Source of the DNA: Promicromonospora sukumoe | GTDB taxonomy: Bacteria > Actinomycetota > Actinomycetes > Actinomycetales > Cellulomonadaceae | Direction: 5' to 3' | NCBI RefSeq assembly: GCF_014137995.1 | Contig: NZ_JACGWV010000001.1 | Coordinates: 434,001 to 498,000, forward strand | Length of the DNA stretch: 64,000 nt | The notes under the pieces: model-generated | Told to the model about the DNA's origin: nothing | The model's input: only the letters and a program-made list of their open reading frames with translations | The model's database searches: none | In this document: positions 53,921 through 62,974 of the stretch, in pieces | Position numbering within the stretch: position 1 is the stretch's first letter | Layout of the letters: each line of letters starts with the position of its first letter | Translations under genes and position numbers: made by a program

Positions 53921-53999
53921 CGAGTGGCCGTACCGACATCGCGGGCGAATTGCACATACGTTCCTTGCCGTACACGGACATGTTCGACAAGATGCCGCA

Positions 54000-54950
54000 G
54001 TGACCCCTGCCCTACCCGGATGGCGCGAGCTGCCGCCCCTGCTGCGTGACCGCATCACCGACCTTCTCGGTGCCCGGGTGATCGCGGCCCGGCAGCCGGA
54101 CCACTCCGGCATCCTGCCCGCCGCGCAGTTCGAGGTGCAGACGACGCGAGGTCACGTCTTCATCAAGGTGATCGGCACGGAGCAGCCCGGCCCGCTGAAC
54201 TTCCTCCGGCAGGAGATCCAGCTCTCGCCGCTGCTGCCCGCGGCGGCCCCGCACCCCGAGCTCATGTGGTCGCTCGACGAGGTGCTGCCGAACCTGGGCA
54301 CGTGGCTGGCGGTCGGCTACGCGGTGAAGTCCAGCGTGCGGCCCATCGACCAGTCCTGGCCCGACGACGACGTCGCGGCCATGGTCAAGGTCGTGCGGGG
54401 GATCGGTGAGGTCGAGGCGCCCGACGACCCGATGTTCCTGCCCGAGGAGAAGGTGTTCCCCACCGACTCCTGGGACTACCTCGCGGACAAGCGCCCGGCC
54501 GGGCTCGCCAACCACTCTCCGTGGCTCGCCAACCGGCTGGAGGGCCTCGCGGAGATCGTTCAGCACGCGCCCCAGGCGATCGCCGGCAAGAGCCTGCAGC
54601 ACGGCACGCTGCGCGTGCAGAACGTGCTGCTGCCGGCGCGTCTGGGCGAGAAGCCGCTGGTGACGGACTGGATCCGGGGCAGCGTCGGCGCTCCGTACCT
54701 CGACCTGGTCTCGATGCTGCTGCACGTGCGGGCCAACGACGGTCCGCCGCCGGAGGCCACCCTGCGCCGGTTCGGGCTGCCGCCCGGCACCGAGCGCGAC
54801 GCCGTCACCTGCTGGATCGCGGTGCTCGCCGGCCACTACGTGAAGTCGTCGATGGACCCGCCGCCCACCGACATGCCGGAGCTGCGTGCCTACCAGCACC
54901 GGCTGGCCCGCGCCGCGGTGTCATGGCTGCAGACCAGGCTCGGTTTCTGA
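54000..54950 (+). CDS. aminoglycoside-phosphotransferase-fold protein lacking the catalytic Asp (1)
   Basis: 316-aa kinase-fold protein. FIKVIG supplies the N-lobe lysine (Lys56). The catalytic loop reads LQHGTLRVQN (200-208), so the Asp of H-G-D is Thr203, while the loop Asn208 and the metal-binding TDW (Asp223) are kept. It is therefore probably a pseudokinase or an atypical nucleotide-binding protein. It is paralogous to the next gene. The GTG start at 54000 has no clear ribosome site. It lies after ettA and before the second GTPase pair. Confidence 0.7.
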   Translation: MTPALPGWRELPPLLRDRITDLLGARVIAARQPDHSGILPAAQFEVQTTRGHVFIKVIGTEQPGPLNFLRQEIQLSPLLPAAAPHPELMWSLDEVLPNLGTWLAVGYAVKSSVRPIDQSWPDDDVAAMVKVVRGIGEVEAPDDPMFLPEEKVFPTDSWDYLADKRPAGLANHSPWLANRLEGLAEIVQHAPQAIAGKSLQHGTLRVQNVLLPARLGEKPLVTDWIRGSVGAPYLDLVSMLLHVRANDGPPPEATLRRFGLPPGTERDAVTCWIAVLAGHYVKSSMDPPPTDMPELRAYQHRLARAAVSWLQTRLGF

Positions 54951-55016
54951 CGCCTGCGAATCCCGCAACACGGACTGTGGTTTGCGGGTGAAAGCACAGT
55001 TCGGCACACTCCGGCC

Positions 55017-55958
55017 ATGAGTGCTGTGCGGCGACCGGCTTGGTCGGATCTACCCCCGTCTGTCCGATCCCGGGTCAGCGAGTCGATGGGTGGTCGTGTG
55101 ATCGGCTCGGCCCCGATGAGCGGCACCGACCTGGCCCCGCTCGAGGTGCTGCAGACGGCGTCGGGCCGGTCGATCGTGCGCGCGGTGGGCCCGGAGGCCC
55201 CGGTGACCCAGGACCGGATGGCCGCTGAGGCGGTCTCGCTGGCCACGCTGCCCGACGACGTGCCCAGCCTGGAGCGCGAGTGGTACGTCGACGAGGACCT
55301 CCCCGGGGCGGGTCGCTGGGTTGTGCTCGGCTACCGGAACGAGCCCATCCGCCCGCCGCGCGACCCCTGGGACGACGGCGACCTCGCCGCGGCCGTCGAG
55401 CTCGCCATCCAGATCGGCTCGACCGAGGCGCCCCCGGGGCTGCCCGACGCGCTCGACCTCATCGACGTCGACGCCTGGTCCACGATCGCCGCCATGCGGC
55501 CGTCCGGGCTGCTGGCCTTCACGCCGTGGCTGTCCGACAAGGTCGAGCACCTCGCGGACATCGCCCGCTACGCCGAGGAGGCGATGTCGGGCAAGAGCCT
55601 GGTGCACGGAGCGCTGCGCCGGGAGTCGATCCTGATCACCGACCACGGCTGGGACGCGACCAGCGCCCACGCCGTCGACTGGTTCATGCCGTCGCACGGC
55701 GCGTCGTTCCTCGACGTCGTGCTGCTGCTGCCGTACCTGCGGGTCGACGGCGCCCCGCCACCCGGGATCGTGCTCGACCGGCACCCGCTGCCCGACGTCG
55801 ACCCCGAGGCGCTGACCTGTGCCGTCACCGTCATCGCCGGTGCGCTGGTGCTCCAGTCCATGCGCCCGCCGGAGCCGGGTGCGCCCCACGGCCGCGCCGT
55901 GCAGCGCGAGGTGGCGCACGCCGCCCTCGACTGGCTGCGCTCGCGCCTGGGCGGCTGA
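55017..55958 (+). CDS. aminoglycoside-phosphotransferase-fold protein lacking the catalytic Asp (2)
   Basis: 313-aa paralogue of the preceding protein, more degenerate. The catalytic loop reads LVHGALRRES (196-204): Asp to Ala199 and Asn to Ser204; the N-lobe Lys is Arg55 (SIVRAVG). The DW of the metal site remains (Asp221). Several flanking blocks match the first copy (SWSDLPPSVRSRV / GWRELPPLLRDRI; GKSLVHG / GKSLQHG; AALDWLRSRLGG / AAVSWLQTRLGF). The ATG at 55017 is 6 nt after CACACT, a weak -10. A co-evolving pseudokinase pair; the function is not known. Confidence 0.68.
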   Translation: MSAVRRPAWSDLPPSVRSRVSESMGGRVIGSAPMSGTDLAPLEVLQTASGRSIVRAVGPEAPVTQDRMAAEAVSLATLPDDVPSLEREWYVDEDLPGAGRWVVLGYRNEPIRPPRDPWDDGDLAAAVELAIQIGSTEAPPGLPDALDLIDVDAWSTIAAMRPSGLLAFTPWLSDKVEHLADIARYAEEAMSGKSLVHGALRRESILITDHGWDATSAHAVDWFMPSHGASFLDVVLLLPYLRVDGAPPPGIVLDRHPLPDVDPEALTCAVTVIAGALVLQSMRPPEPGAPHGRAVQREVAHAALDWLRSRLGG

Positions 55959-56022
55959 CGTCTTCACCCGGTCGGCACGCCAACGGCGCGCCTGACCTGC
56001 GCGGCTGCGGCAGACTGGCGCC

Positions 56023-58209
56023 ATGACCGAGAAGCCCGACGACGGAGCGGTGCCCGGCGGCTCGAACGCGGGCGCGAGTCCCTGGCAGGCCGCCGGACGG
56101 CCCGCCGAGCCGGTGACGTCCGCGGAGCCGGCGACGTCCGGCGATCCTGCGGAGCCGGGGCAACCGACCGAACCGGCGGCCCCGGCCCAGCCCGCCGCCG
56201 TCGGCGCCGGGTCGCCCGCCCCGGCGTCCGCCGAGCCCGGGTCCACGACGCCCGCGGACCCCGACGGCGAGTCCGGCCTGACCGATGCCCTCGAGGTGCT
56301 TCGCGCCCGGCTCGGCGCCCTGCGCCTGCCCCTGGAGACCGCGGGCGTCGAGGCGGCGCGCACCGAGCAGCGTCGCGCCACGGACCAGCTCGACGACTAC
56401 CTGCTGCCGCGGCTGCGCGCCCAGAAGGCGCCGCTGCTCGTCGTGGTCGGCGGGTCCACGGGCGCGGGCAAGTCGACCCTGGTCAACTCCGTCCTGGGCG
56501 AGAAGGTGACGCAGCCGGGCGTGCTGCGGCCCACCACCAAGGCGCCGGTCCTCGTGCACCACCCGCTGGACGCCCGGTGGTTCTCCACGGACCGGGTGCT
56601 GCCGGGCCTGGCGCGCGTGACGGCGTCGGGCAACGGGTCGCCGCTCCGGTCGGCGGTGGGGCCGGCCGCCGTGACGCAGGGCCACGGCACGCCGTCCGAA
56701 CCCTCCCGCACGCTGCGGCTCGTGCCGAGCGACGCGCTGCCGAAGGGCCTGGCGCTGCTGGACGCACCGGACATCGACTCGGTCGACACCGCCAACCGCG
56801 AGCTCGCCGCGCAGCTCCTCGGGGCGGCCGACCTCTGGCTGTTCGTCACCACGTCGGCGCGGTACGCCGACGCCGTCCCGTGGGACCTGCTGAACCAGGC
56901 CGCCGCCCGCAAGGCGCAGGTGGCGATGGTGCTGGACCGCGTGGACCCGGGCGCCGAGGCCACGGCCGACGACCTGCGGGACATGATGGCCGAGCACGGC
57001 CTGCCCGACAGCCCGCTGTTCGTCATCCCGGAGGGCGAGCTCTCCGGCGAGGGCCTGCTGCCCGAGGGCGCCGTCGGCGACGTCTCGCGCTGGCTCACCG
57101 GGCTGGGCGGCGACGCCGACGCCCGGCGCCGCGTCATCGCCGCCACGCGCGACGGCGTGGTGGACTCCCTCGTGGTCCGCGCCGACGAGCTGGCCGACGC
57201 CGCCGACGAGCAGCAGGCCGCCGACGTCCGGCTGCGGCACGTCGTGGACCGCGCCTACGCGGACGCGGTCGCCCACGTGACGGCGGCGACGTCGGACGGC
57301 GCGCTGCTGCGCGGCGAGGTGCTCGCCCGCTGGCAGGACTTCGTGGGCACGGGCGAGTTCTACCGGGCGGTCGAGGAGAACATCGGCCGGTTCCGCGACG
57401 CGGTGGGGTCGTTCTTCCGGGGCAAGCCCAAGGAGGCGCCGCAGGTCGAGAAGGCGATCGCCCACGGGCTGGAGTCGGTGGTGCTGGACGCCGCCGAGGA
57501 GGCCGCCGAGCGCTCCTACCAGGGCTGGCGGGGCGACGCCGCGGGCGCGGCGCTGCTGGAGGGCCTGGAGCTGTCGCGGACGCCGGCGGCGCTGCGCGCC
57601 GAGGTGGGCGAGCAGATCCGGGGCTGGCAGGGCGACGTCCTGGCGCTGGTGCGCGAGCAGGGCGAGTCCAAGCGGGGCCGGGCGCGCGCGCTGTCCTTCG
57701 GCGTCAACGGCCTGGGCGCGGCGCTGATGATCTTCGTGTTCGCCTCGACGGGTGGGCTGACCGGCATCGAGGTCGGCATCGCGGGCGGTTCCGCCGTGCT
57801 CGCGCAGCGGCTGCTGGAGGCCGTGTTCGGCGAGGACGCCGTGCGCGGGCTCGCCACGCAGGCTCGCGACCGGCTGCGGGCCCGCATCCAGACGGTCATG
57901 GACGGGCAGGCGGCGCGCTACACCGCCCAGCTCGACGCGCTCGGCTCCGCGGAGGCCGGCGGTTCCGGCCTGCGGACGGCGGCCGCCGGTGTCGCCTCGG
58001 CGGCGTCGGCCGAGCGCCGCGTGCGGTCCCGTGCGGACGCCGTTCCCGGCGACGGCGCGTCCGCCGCGGACCTGCTGGAGAGCCGCGGGCTGCGCGGCGT
58101 CCGGGCCGGGACGGACGACGGGCGTCCGGCGGGCGGCCACGACACCGCGGCCGAGGAACCGGCCCGGAAGGGCTTCTGGAAGCGCCTGTTCGGGGACGGC
58201 GAGCGATGA
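56023..58209 (+). CDS. dynamin-like GTPase A2 (second pair)
   Basis: 728-aa paralogue of A1. An 85-residue Pro/Ala/Glu low-complexity N-terminus is followed by G1 VVGGSTGAGKSTLVNSVLG (141-159), G2-like RPTTKAP, G3 LLDAPDIDS (245-253), LWLFVTTSARYADAVPW, and a weak G4 (VLDRVD). A helical second half contains a hydrophobic hairpin (about 560-600: GLGAALMIFVFAS; GIAGGSAVLAQRL), then a Ser/Arg-rich tail ending ARKGFWKRLFGDGER, an amphipathic membrane-binding-like end. It overlaps gene B2 by 4 nt. About 170 residues longer than A1, mostly at the termini. Confidence 0.85.
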   Translation: MTEKPDDGAVPGGSNAGASPWQAAGRPAEPVTSAEPATSGDPAEPGQPTEPAAPAQPAAVGAGSPAPASAEPGSTTPADPDGESGLTDALEVLRARLGALRLPLETAGVEAARTEQRRATDQLDDYLLPRLRAQKAPLLVVVGGSTGAGKSTLVNSVLGEKVTQPGVLRPTTKAPVLVHHPLDARWFSTDRVLPGLARVTASGNGSPLRSAVGPAAVTQGHGTPSEPSRTLRLVPSDALPKGLALLDAPDIDSVDTANRELAAQLLGAADLWLFVTTSARYADAVPWDLLNQAAARKAQVAMVLDRVDPGAEATADDLRDMMAEHGLPDSPLFVIPEGELSGEGLLPEGAVGDVSRWLTGLGGDADARRRVIAATRDGVVDSLVVRADELADAADEQQAADVRLRHVVDRAYADAVAHVTAATSDGALLRGEVLARWQDFVGTGEFYRAVEENIGRFRDAVGSFFRGKPKEAPQVEKAIAHGLESVVLDAAEEAAERSYQGWRGDAAGAALLEGLELSRTPAALRAEVGEQIRGWQGDVLALVREQGESKRGRARALSFGVNGLGAALMIFVFASTGGLTGIEVGIAGGSAVLAQRLLEAVFGEDAVRGLATQARDRLRARIQTVMDGQAARYTAQLDALGSAEAGGSGLRTAAAGVASAASAERRVRSRADAVPGDGASAADLLESRGLRGVRAGTDDGRPAGGHDTAAEEPARKGFWKRLFGDGER

Positions 58210-60041
58210 GCCGGCTCGACCTGGCCGGCCGCACCGCGGCCCTCGACACCGCCGTCCAGGCCGCCGAGGGCCGCATCGAGCCCGCGCTCCTGGAGGAGGC
58301 GCGCGCCGTCGTGACCCGGGCGCGCGAGCGCGGCGGGCTGTCCGCGGAGCACACCGTCGTGGCGCTGGCCGGGGCCACCGGCTCGGGCAAGTCGTCGGTG
58401 CTGAACGCGGTGGCGGGCGTCGCGATCGCGCAGCCCGGCGTGCGGCGTCCGACGACGTCGCACCCGATGGCCGCCGTCTGGGGCGACGGCGCGGACCCCC
58501 TGCTGGACTGGCTGGAGGTGGGCCGCCGGCACCACGTGGGCGCGGTGGACGAGCCGGGCGCGCCGGTCGAGCCGAACCCGCCGGTCGAGCCTGTCGAGAC
58601 CCCCCGGGACGGTACGGGGGTCTCGACAAGCTCGACCAGCGGCGCGGCCCAGACCAGCGCCGGCGGCGGCGGCCCGTTCCGTCGTCGGACGCCCGCCGGG
58701 GACACCACCGGGCTGGTGCTGCTGGACCTGCCCGACCACGACTCCGTCGTCACCGAGCACCGGATGCGCGCCGAGCGCCTGGTGCAGCGCGCCGACCTGC
58801 TGGTCTGGGTCGTGGACCCGCAGAAGTACGCGGACGCCGCGCTGCACGAGGGCTTCCTGCGGCCGCTCGCGGGCCGTGCCGAGGTGGTGGTCGTGGCGCT
58901 CAACCAGGCCGATCGCCTCACGCCCGACGAGACCTCCGCGATGCTCTCCGACCTCCGGCGGCTGGTGGCCGAGGACGGCCTGGACGGCGCGCGGGTCCTG
59001 GCCGTGTCCGCCAAGACGGGGCAGGGCATGGACGACCTGCGCGGGCTGCTGGCCAATGCCGCGGCCCGGCGGGAGGCCGCGACGGCCCGGCTCGCCGCGG
59101 ACGAGCGGGTCGTGGCCCGGCGGATCGTCGACGAGTGCGGCACGCCGCCGCCGTCGCGCGCGGGAAGCCAGGCGCGGGGCGACCTGGTGGCCGCGCTGGA
59201 GGACGCCGCGGGCGTGCCCACGGTGGTCGAGGCCGTCCGCGGCTCGGCGCGCCGGGACGCGCGGGCGGCGACCGGCTGGCCGCTGACCCGGTGGATCGGG
59301 CGGCTGCGCAAGGACCCGCTGCGGCGGCTCGGGCTGCGGACGGCGGACCGGGAGCACCGTGCGCCGTCGGGCCGCGAGGACCTGGTGCGCACGTCCTTGC
59401 CGACGGCGCGGCCCGCGGTGCGGTCCACCGCGGCGTCGGCCGTGCGGCGCTACGTCGAGGACGTGACGCGCGGCGTCGCCGACCCGTGGGTCCTGGCCGC
59501 GCGCTCGCGCGGGCAGGCGGGCATCGACACCCTGCCGGACGCCCTCGACCAGGCGGTGGCCGCGACGCGCGTCGAGGCGGCGCGCCGTCCCGTGTGGTGG
59601 TCGCTGGTCAACGTGGTGCAGTGGGCGCTGGTCGCCGTGCTCGCGGCGGGCCTGCTGTGGCTGTTCGTGCTGTTCGGGTTCACGTACCTGCAGCTCCCGC
59701 CGCTGCCGACGCCGGTGCTGACCCTGCCGGTCTGGTCGGGCGACGGCGTCGTGTTCCCCGGGGCGCCGGAGTCCGGCTCGGGCGAGGGCCTCGGCGTCGA
59801 CCCCTTCACCATCCCGTGGCCCACCCTGATGGTGCTCGGCTCGGTGGTGCTCGGCCTGCTCGTCGCCCTGGTCTGCCGGGTGTTCGGCGCGCTGGGCGCG
59901 CGGCGCCGGGCGCGCGCGGCACGACGCCGGCTGCGGCAGTCGGTCGGCGCCGTCGCCGACCGGCTGGTGCGGGAGCCCGTGGGGGAGGAGCTGACCCGGC
60001 TCGCGAGCTGCCGGACGGCGGCGGTGGTCGCCGCGAGCTGA
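58206..60041 (+). CDS. dynamin-like GTPase B2 with C-terminal membrane hairpin
   Basis: 611-aa paralogue of B1. G1 LAGATGSGKSSVLNAVA (54-70), G2-like RPTTSH, G3 LLDLPDHDSV (172-181), WVVDPQKYADAALH and G4 LNQAD. Two helices (about 463-485 and 535-560) are separated by a longer outside loop than in B1. Compared with B1 there is an insertion of about 45 residues (118-165) between G2 and G3; residues 126-144 are encoded by a family D palindrome (58583-58637). The start overlaps the A2 stop (ATGA). Confidence 0.85.
   Translation: MSRLDLAGRTAALDTAVQAAEGRIEPALLEEARAVVTRARERGGLSAEHTVVALAGATGSGKSSVLNAVAGVAIAQPGVRRPTTSHPMAAVWGDGADPLLDWLEVGRRHHVGAVDEPGAPVEPNPPVEPVETPRDGTGVSTSSTSGAAQTSAGGGGPFRRRTPAGDTTGLVLLDLPDHDSVVTEHRMRAERLVQRADLLVWVVDPQKYADAALHEGFLRPLAGRAEVVVVALNQADRLTPDETSAMLSDLRRLVAEDGLDGARVLAVSAKTGQGMDDLRGLLANAAARREAATARLAADERVVARRIVDECGTPPPSRAGSQARGDLVAALEDAAGVPTVVEAVRGSARRDARAATGWPLTRWIGRLRKDPLRRLGLRTADREHRAPSGREDLVRTSLPTARPAVRSTAASAVRRYVEDVTRGVADPWVLAARSRGQAGIDTLPDALDQAVAATRVEAARRPVWWSLVNVVQWALVAVLAAGLLWLFVLFGFTYLQLPPLPTPVLTLPVWSGDGVVFPGAPESGSGEGLGVDPFTIPWPTLMVLGSVVLGLLVALVCRVFGALGARRRARAARRRLRQSVGAVADRLVREPVGEELTRLASCRTAAVVAAS
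58583..58637. repeat. palindrome family D (inside the GTPase B2 gene)
   Basis: 22-bp arms (58583-58604, 58616-58637) with one G-T pair. The core GTCGAGACCCCC / GGGGGTCTCGAC is a repeat type dispersed in actinobacterial genomes. It is read in frame as PVEPVETPRDGTGVSTSST, with no stop. Confidence 0.85.
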
Positions 60042-60101
60042 GGCGCGTGGTCTGCCCGACGGCGCGCGGGCGGTGCGCCGTCGGCGGGAGAAGATAAGCC
60101 C

Positions 60102-60602
60102 ATGACACGCCTGCACGTCCCCGTCACGCTGCGCTGGTCCGACCTGGACGCCTACGCCCACGTGAACAACGTCGCGATGTTCCGCCTGCTGGAGGACGCG
60201 CGCATCACCGCCTTCTGGCTGCACCCCGAGGCGCCCGAGGGCGAGGCCTGGCCGACGGCGGTGGTGCCCACCGGTCCGGACGCCGACTCGCACACGCTCG
60301 TGGCCGGGCAGCGCATCGAGTACCTGCGCCCGCTGCTGTTCACCCGCACTCCGGTGCGCGTGGAGATGTGGCTCGGCCGCATCGGCGGGGCCAGCGCCGA
60401 GGTCTGCTACGAGGTGCACGACGGCGCGGCGAGCATGCCGAAGACGGGCCCGACGTCGGGCGGCAAGCCCTACGCGCGGGCGACCACCACGCTCGTGTTC
60501 GTCGACGCCGCCACGGACCGGCCGCGCCGCCTCACCGAGGGGGAGCGCCTGGCGTGGAAGGCGTTCCAGGAGGACCCGATCACCTTCCGCCACCGCGGCT
60601 GA
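60102..60602 (+). CDS. 4HBT-fold acyl-CoA thioesterase
   Basis: 166-aa YbgC/FadM-like hotdog thioesterase. The active-site region is RWSDLDAYAHVNNVAMFRLL, with catalytic Asp16 and His20. The rest follows the family (QRIEYLRPLLFTRTPVRVEM). Hydrolyses acyl-CoA in the cytoplasm; chain preference unknown. The ATG at 60102 follows GGAGAAGATAAGCCC. Followed at once by a family B palindrome. Confidence 0.9.
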   Translation: MTRLHVPVTLRWSDLDAYAHVNNVAMFRLLEDARITAFWLHPEAPEGEAWPTAVVPTGPDADSHTLVAGQRIEYLRPLLFTRTPVRVEMWLGRIGGASAEVCYEVHDGAASMPKTGPTSGGKPYARATTTLVFVDAATDRPRRLTEGERLAWKAFQEDPITFRHRG

Positions 60603-60604
60603 CC

Positions 60605-60649
60605 CGTGTCAGACCTACAGGTCCCCGGGGGACCTGTAGGTCTGACACG
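60605..60649. repeat. palindrome family B, copy 3
   Basis: Perfect 22-bp arms (60605-60626, 60628-60649), with CGTGTCAGACCTACAGG in the arm. It begins 3 nt after the thioesterase stop and ends 80 nt before the next start. Confidence 0.88.
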
Positions 60650-60728
60650 TGGGGTGGTGGCGTCGAGTGGCCTTCGGTGTGTCCGAATTGGTAGATTCAT
60701 CCCCCTTGGTTTCGGCCACGGAGGAACT

Positions 60729-61379
60729 GTGGATCTGCCCTCGCACTACCTTGACCCGGTCACGCTGCACGAGGTGTTCGACGACGTCCCGGCCGCTCAG
60801 GCGTATCTCGTCGAGCTGGCCCGGGGGCCGGCGTGCGACGAGCCGGCGACGCTCGCCGTCCGCGTGCCGCTGACCCGAGCCCTCGCCCCGGAGGCCGACG
60901 ACCCCGACGCCGAGCTGGCCGAGGCGGAGCGCCTCGGCTGGCTCGCCGTCGACCTGGCCGGCGGCCCGGACGACGACGCTGCCGCGGCCCACTCGCACGC
61001 CGCCGACGTACCCCTGGCCGCCCTGACCCCGCTGCTGCGGCTGGCGCACGTGCTCCAGTGGCGGCACCGGTTCTCGGAGGCCGACCTGCTGTTCGGCCTG
61101 ACGCTGGAGGCCGCGCACTACTACGGGGAGCACGCCGCGAGCATCGAGCACGCGCGCCGGCTGGAGTTCTTCGCCCTGCAGCACTGGGGGCGGTGCCGGT
61201 ACGACCAGGCGCTCGAGGTGCACGCCGACCAGGCCCGGCCCTACCTCGGCGAGGCGCTGGCCCTGTTCGTGCGCGCCCTGGAGCAGCGCGTGGACGTCGC
61301 CGCGTCGCCCGCCGAGGTCGCGACCATCCGCCTGGCGGAGCAGGCGGCCCGCGACCGGCTGGCGGAGCTCGGGGCGTAG
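60729..61379 (+). CDS. 216-aa protein of unknown function
   Basis: Acidic, Ala/Asp/Leu-rich protein. N-terminal MDLPSHYLDPVTLHEVFDDV, a Pro/Asp-rich middle, then a helical half with HVLQWRHRFSEADLLFGLTL and HARRLEFFALQHWGRCRYDQ, which looks like TPR- or helical-repeat packing. GGAGG lies 5 nt before the GTG. I do not recognise a family; the product is cytoplasmic. It converges with the tesB-like gene. Confidence 0.6.
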   Translation: MDLPSHYLDPVTLHEVFDDVPAAQAYLVELARGPACDEPATLAVRVPLTRALAPEADDPDAELAEAERLGWLAVDLAGGPDDDAAAAHSHAADVPLAALTPLLRLAHVLQWRHRFSEADLLFGLTLEAAHYYGEHAASIEHARRLEFFALQHWGRCRYDQALEVHADQARPYLGEALALFVRALEQRVDVAASPAEVATIRLAEQAARDRLAELGA

Positions 61380-61417
61380 ACGCGGGCCTACGCGGCCCGG
61401 CTCGCCCCGGCCCGGGG

Positions 61418-62389
61418 TCACGCCGGCAGCCGGATCATGCCCTCCTGGCCCACGGAGGCGACGAGCGCGCCGTCCTGCCGGTAGACCTGCGCCGTGCCCA
61501 GCGCGCGGCCGCCCTGCGCCGTCGGCGAGGTCTGGACGAACAGCATCCACTCGTCCACCCAGACGTCGCGGTGCCACCACATGCCGTGGTCGAGGCTGGC
61601 CATGGGCACCGACACGGCGACGTCCTGCCAGGACTTGCCGGCGGCGCGCATGGCGGGCTCCAGCATGAGCTGGTCGCACGCGAACGCCAGCAGCGCGCGG
61701 TGCATGGCCTGCGACTTGATCCCCAGCGGGCGGCGGGCGCGCATCCAGACGAGCTGCGTCGCGGGCGGCGTGCCGCCGTCGGCCACCGCGGTGTCCGGGT
61801 GCAGGTAGAGCGACCCGCCCACGTGGCGCAGCTCGAAGGCCGAGTCGGCCCAGAACTGGGCGCGGGCGTCGACGCCGCCGGGCACGTTCGCGAGCTCGTC
61901 CAGGGAGGAGCCGACCTCCTCGGGCGGGGGCACGTCGTGCGGCATCGGCATGGCGTGCTCGTAGCCGGGCTGGTCCTCCTGGAAGGACGCGATCATCGAC
62001 AGGATCGGCTTGCCGAACTGGATGGCGTGCGTGCGCCGCGCGCTGAACGAGCGCCCGTCGCGCAGCCGCTCGACCGCGAAGTCGATGGGCTCCTCGACCC
62101 GGCCCTCCCGCAGGAAGTAGCCGTGCAGCGAGTGGATCTGGCGGCCCTCGGGCACCGTGCGGTCCGCGGCGATGATGGCCTGCGCGAGCACCTGGCCGCC
62201 GTAGGCACGGTTGGCCGGGCCCGGCACGCTGTCGCCGCGCAGCACGTCCTCCTCGCCGCGCGGACCCCAGCCCTCCAGGTGCCGCAGGTCGAGGACCTCC
62301 AGCAGGCGGTCGAGCGCGTCGGGCGCGCGGTCACCGGGGGTGCCGGAAGCCGGGGTGCCGGCGGTCGGGTCAGGGGTGGTGGCGTCCAC
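61418..62389 (-). CDS. tesB: acyl-CoA thioesterase II
   Basis: 323-aa double-hotdog thioesterase of the TesB family. Conserved blocks: NRAYGGQVLAQAIIAADRTV (about 60-79), SLHGYFLREGR, and LDHGMWWHRD in the second hotdog (about 266-275), ending GTAQVYRQDGALVASVGQEG. Cleaves medium/long acyl-CoAs. GTG start at 62389. A short Thr/Pro/Gly tail precedes the domain. With the 4HBT enzyme at 60102, two unrelated thioesterases flank one unknown gene. Confidence 0.95.
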   Translation of the reverse strand: MDATTPDPTAGTPASGTPGDRAPDALDRLLEVLDLRHLEGWGPRGEEDVLRGDSVPGPANRAYGGQVLAQAIIAADRTVPEGRQIHSLHGYFLREGRVEEPIDFAVERLRDGRSFSARRTHAIQFGKPILSMIASFQEDQPGYEHAMPMPHDVPPPEEVGSSLDELANVPGGVDARAQFWADSAFELRHVGGSLYLHPDTAVADGGTPPATQLVWMRARRPLGIKSQAMHRALLAFACDQLMLEPAMRAAGKSWQDVAVSVPMASLDHGMWWHRDVWVDEWMLFVQTSPTAQGGRALGTAQVYRQDGALVASVGQEGMIRLPA

Positions 62390-62446
62390 GCGGGGCGTCT
62401 CCTTCGGTGCTCAGGTCTTCGGTGCTCAGGTCCGGCTGGTGCCGGG

Positions 62447-62833
62447 TCAGTCCTCGAACGTGTTGATCATGCTGAACGCCGCGCGCTCCAGGTAGTCCCA
62501 GAGCTGCGACTCGTGGATCGGCGCCAGGTCCAGGGAGTCGACGGCGGTCCGCATGTGGGCGAGCCAGCGGTCGCGCGCGTCGGGGTTCACCTTGAACGGC
62601 ACGTGCCGCATCCGCAGGCGCGGGTGGCCGCGCTGGGCGGAGTAGGTGCCCGGGCCGCCCCAGTACTGCTCCAGGAACATCGTCAGACGCTCCTTGGCCG
62701 GCCCCAGGTCCTCCTCGGGGTACATGGGACGCAGCACCGGGTCGCCGGCGACGCCGTCGTAGAACACGTCGACCAGGCGCACGAACGTGTCGTGGCCGCC
62801 GACGGCCTCGAAGAAGGATGGTTCCTGAGTCAC
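62447..62833 (-). CDS. glbO: truncated haemoglobin, group II (trHbO)
   Basis: 128-aa globin. Features: [20 protein letters not shown] at the N-terminus, [23 protein letters not shown], proximal His77 in RMRHVPF and the group II Trp90 at G8. Binds oxygen or other small ligands at low turnover; linked to oxidative/nitrosative stress in actinobacteria. The GTG start at 62833 has AGGA about 8 nt upstream; a longer reading to 62959 lacks homology. It lies 57 bp upstream of the tesB-like gene on the same strand. Confidence 0.95.
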   Translation of the reverse strand: MTQEPSFFEAVGGHDTFVRLVDVFYDGVAGDPVLRPMYPEEDLGPAKERLTMFLEQYWGGPGTYSAQRGHPRLRMRHVPFKVNPDARDRWLAHMRTAVDSLDLAPIHESQLWDYLERAAFSMINTFED

Positions 62834-62974
62834 GCAGCCATCCTGCCACCCACCTCTGACAGTCCGGTGAAACTGGGTCTCGTGTGAGCAACTCGACAAT
62901 TGCCCGGGCGAAAGACTTGCCAGCACAGATAGGGTGGGGACAAACCTGCAGCGACGCACGGTGGGAGTTGAGAC

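Noticed and set aside
57918..60593. 891-codon minus-strand frame opposite GTPase B2 and the thioesterase
   Set aside because: Spans two real plus-strand genes and is low in family-like motifs.
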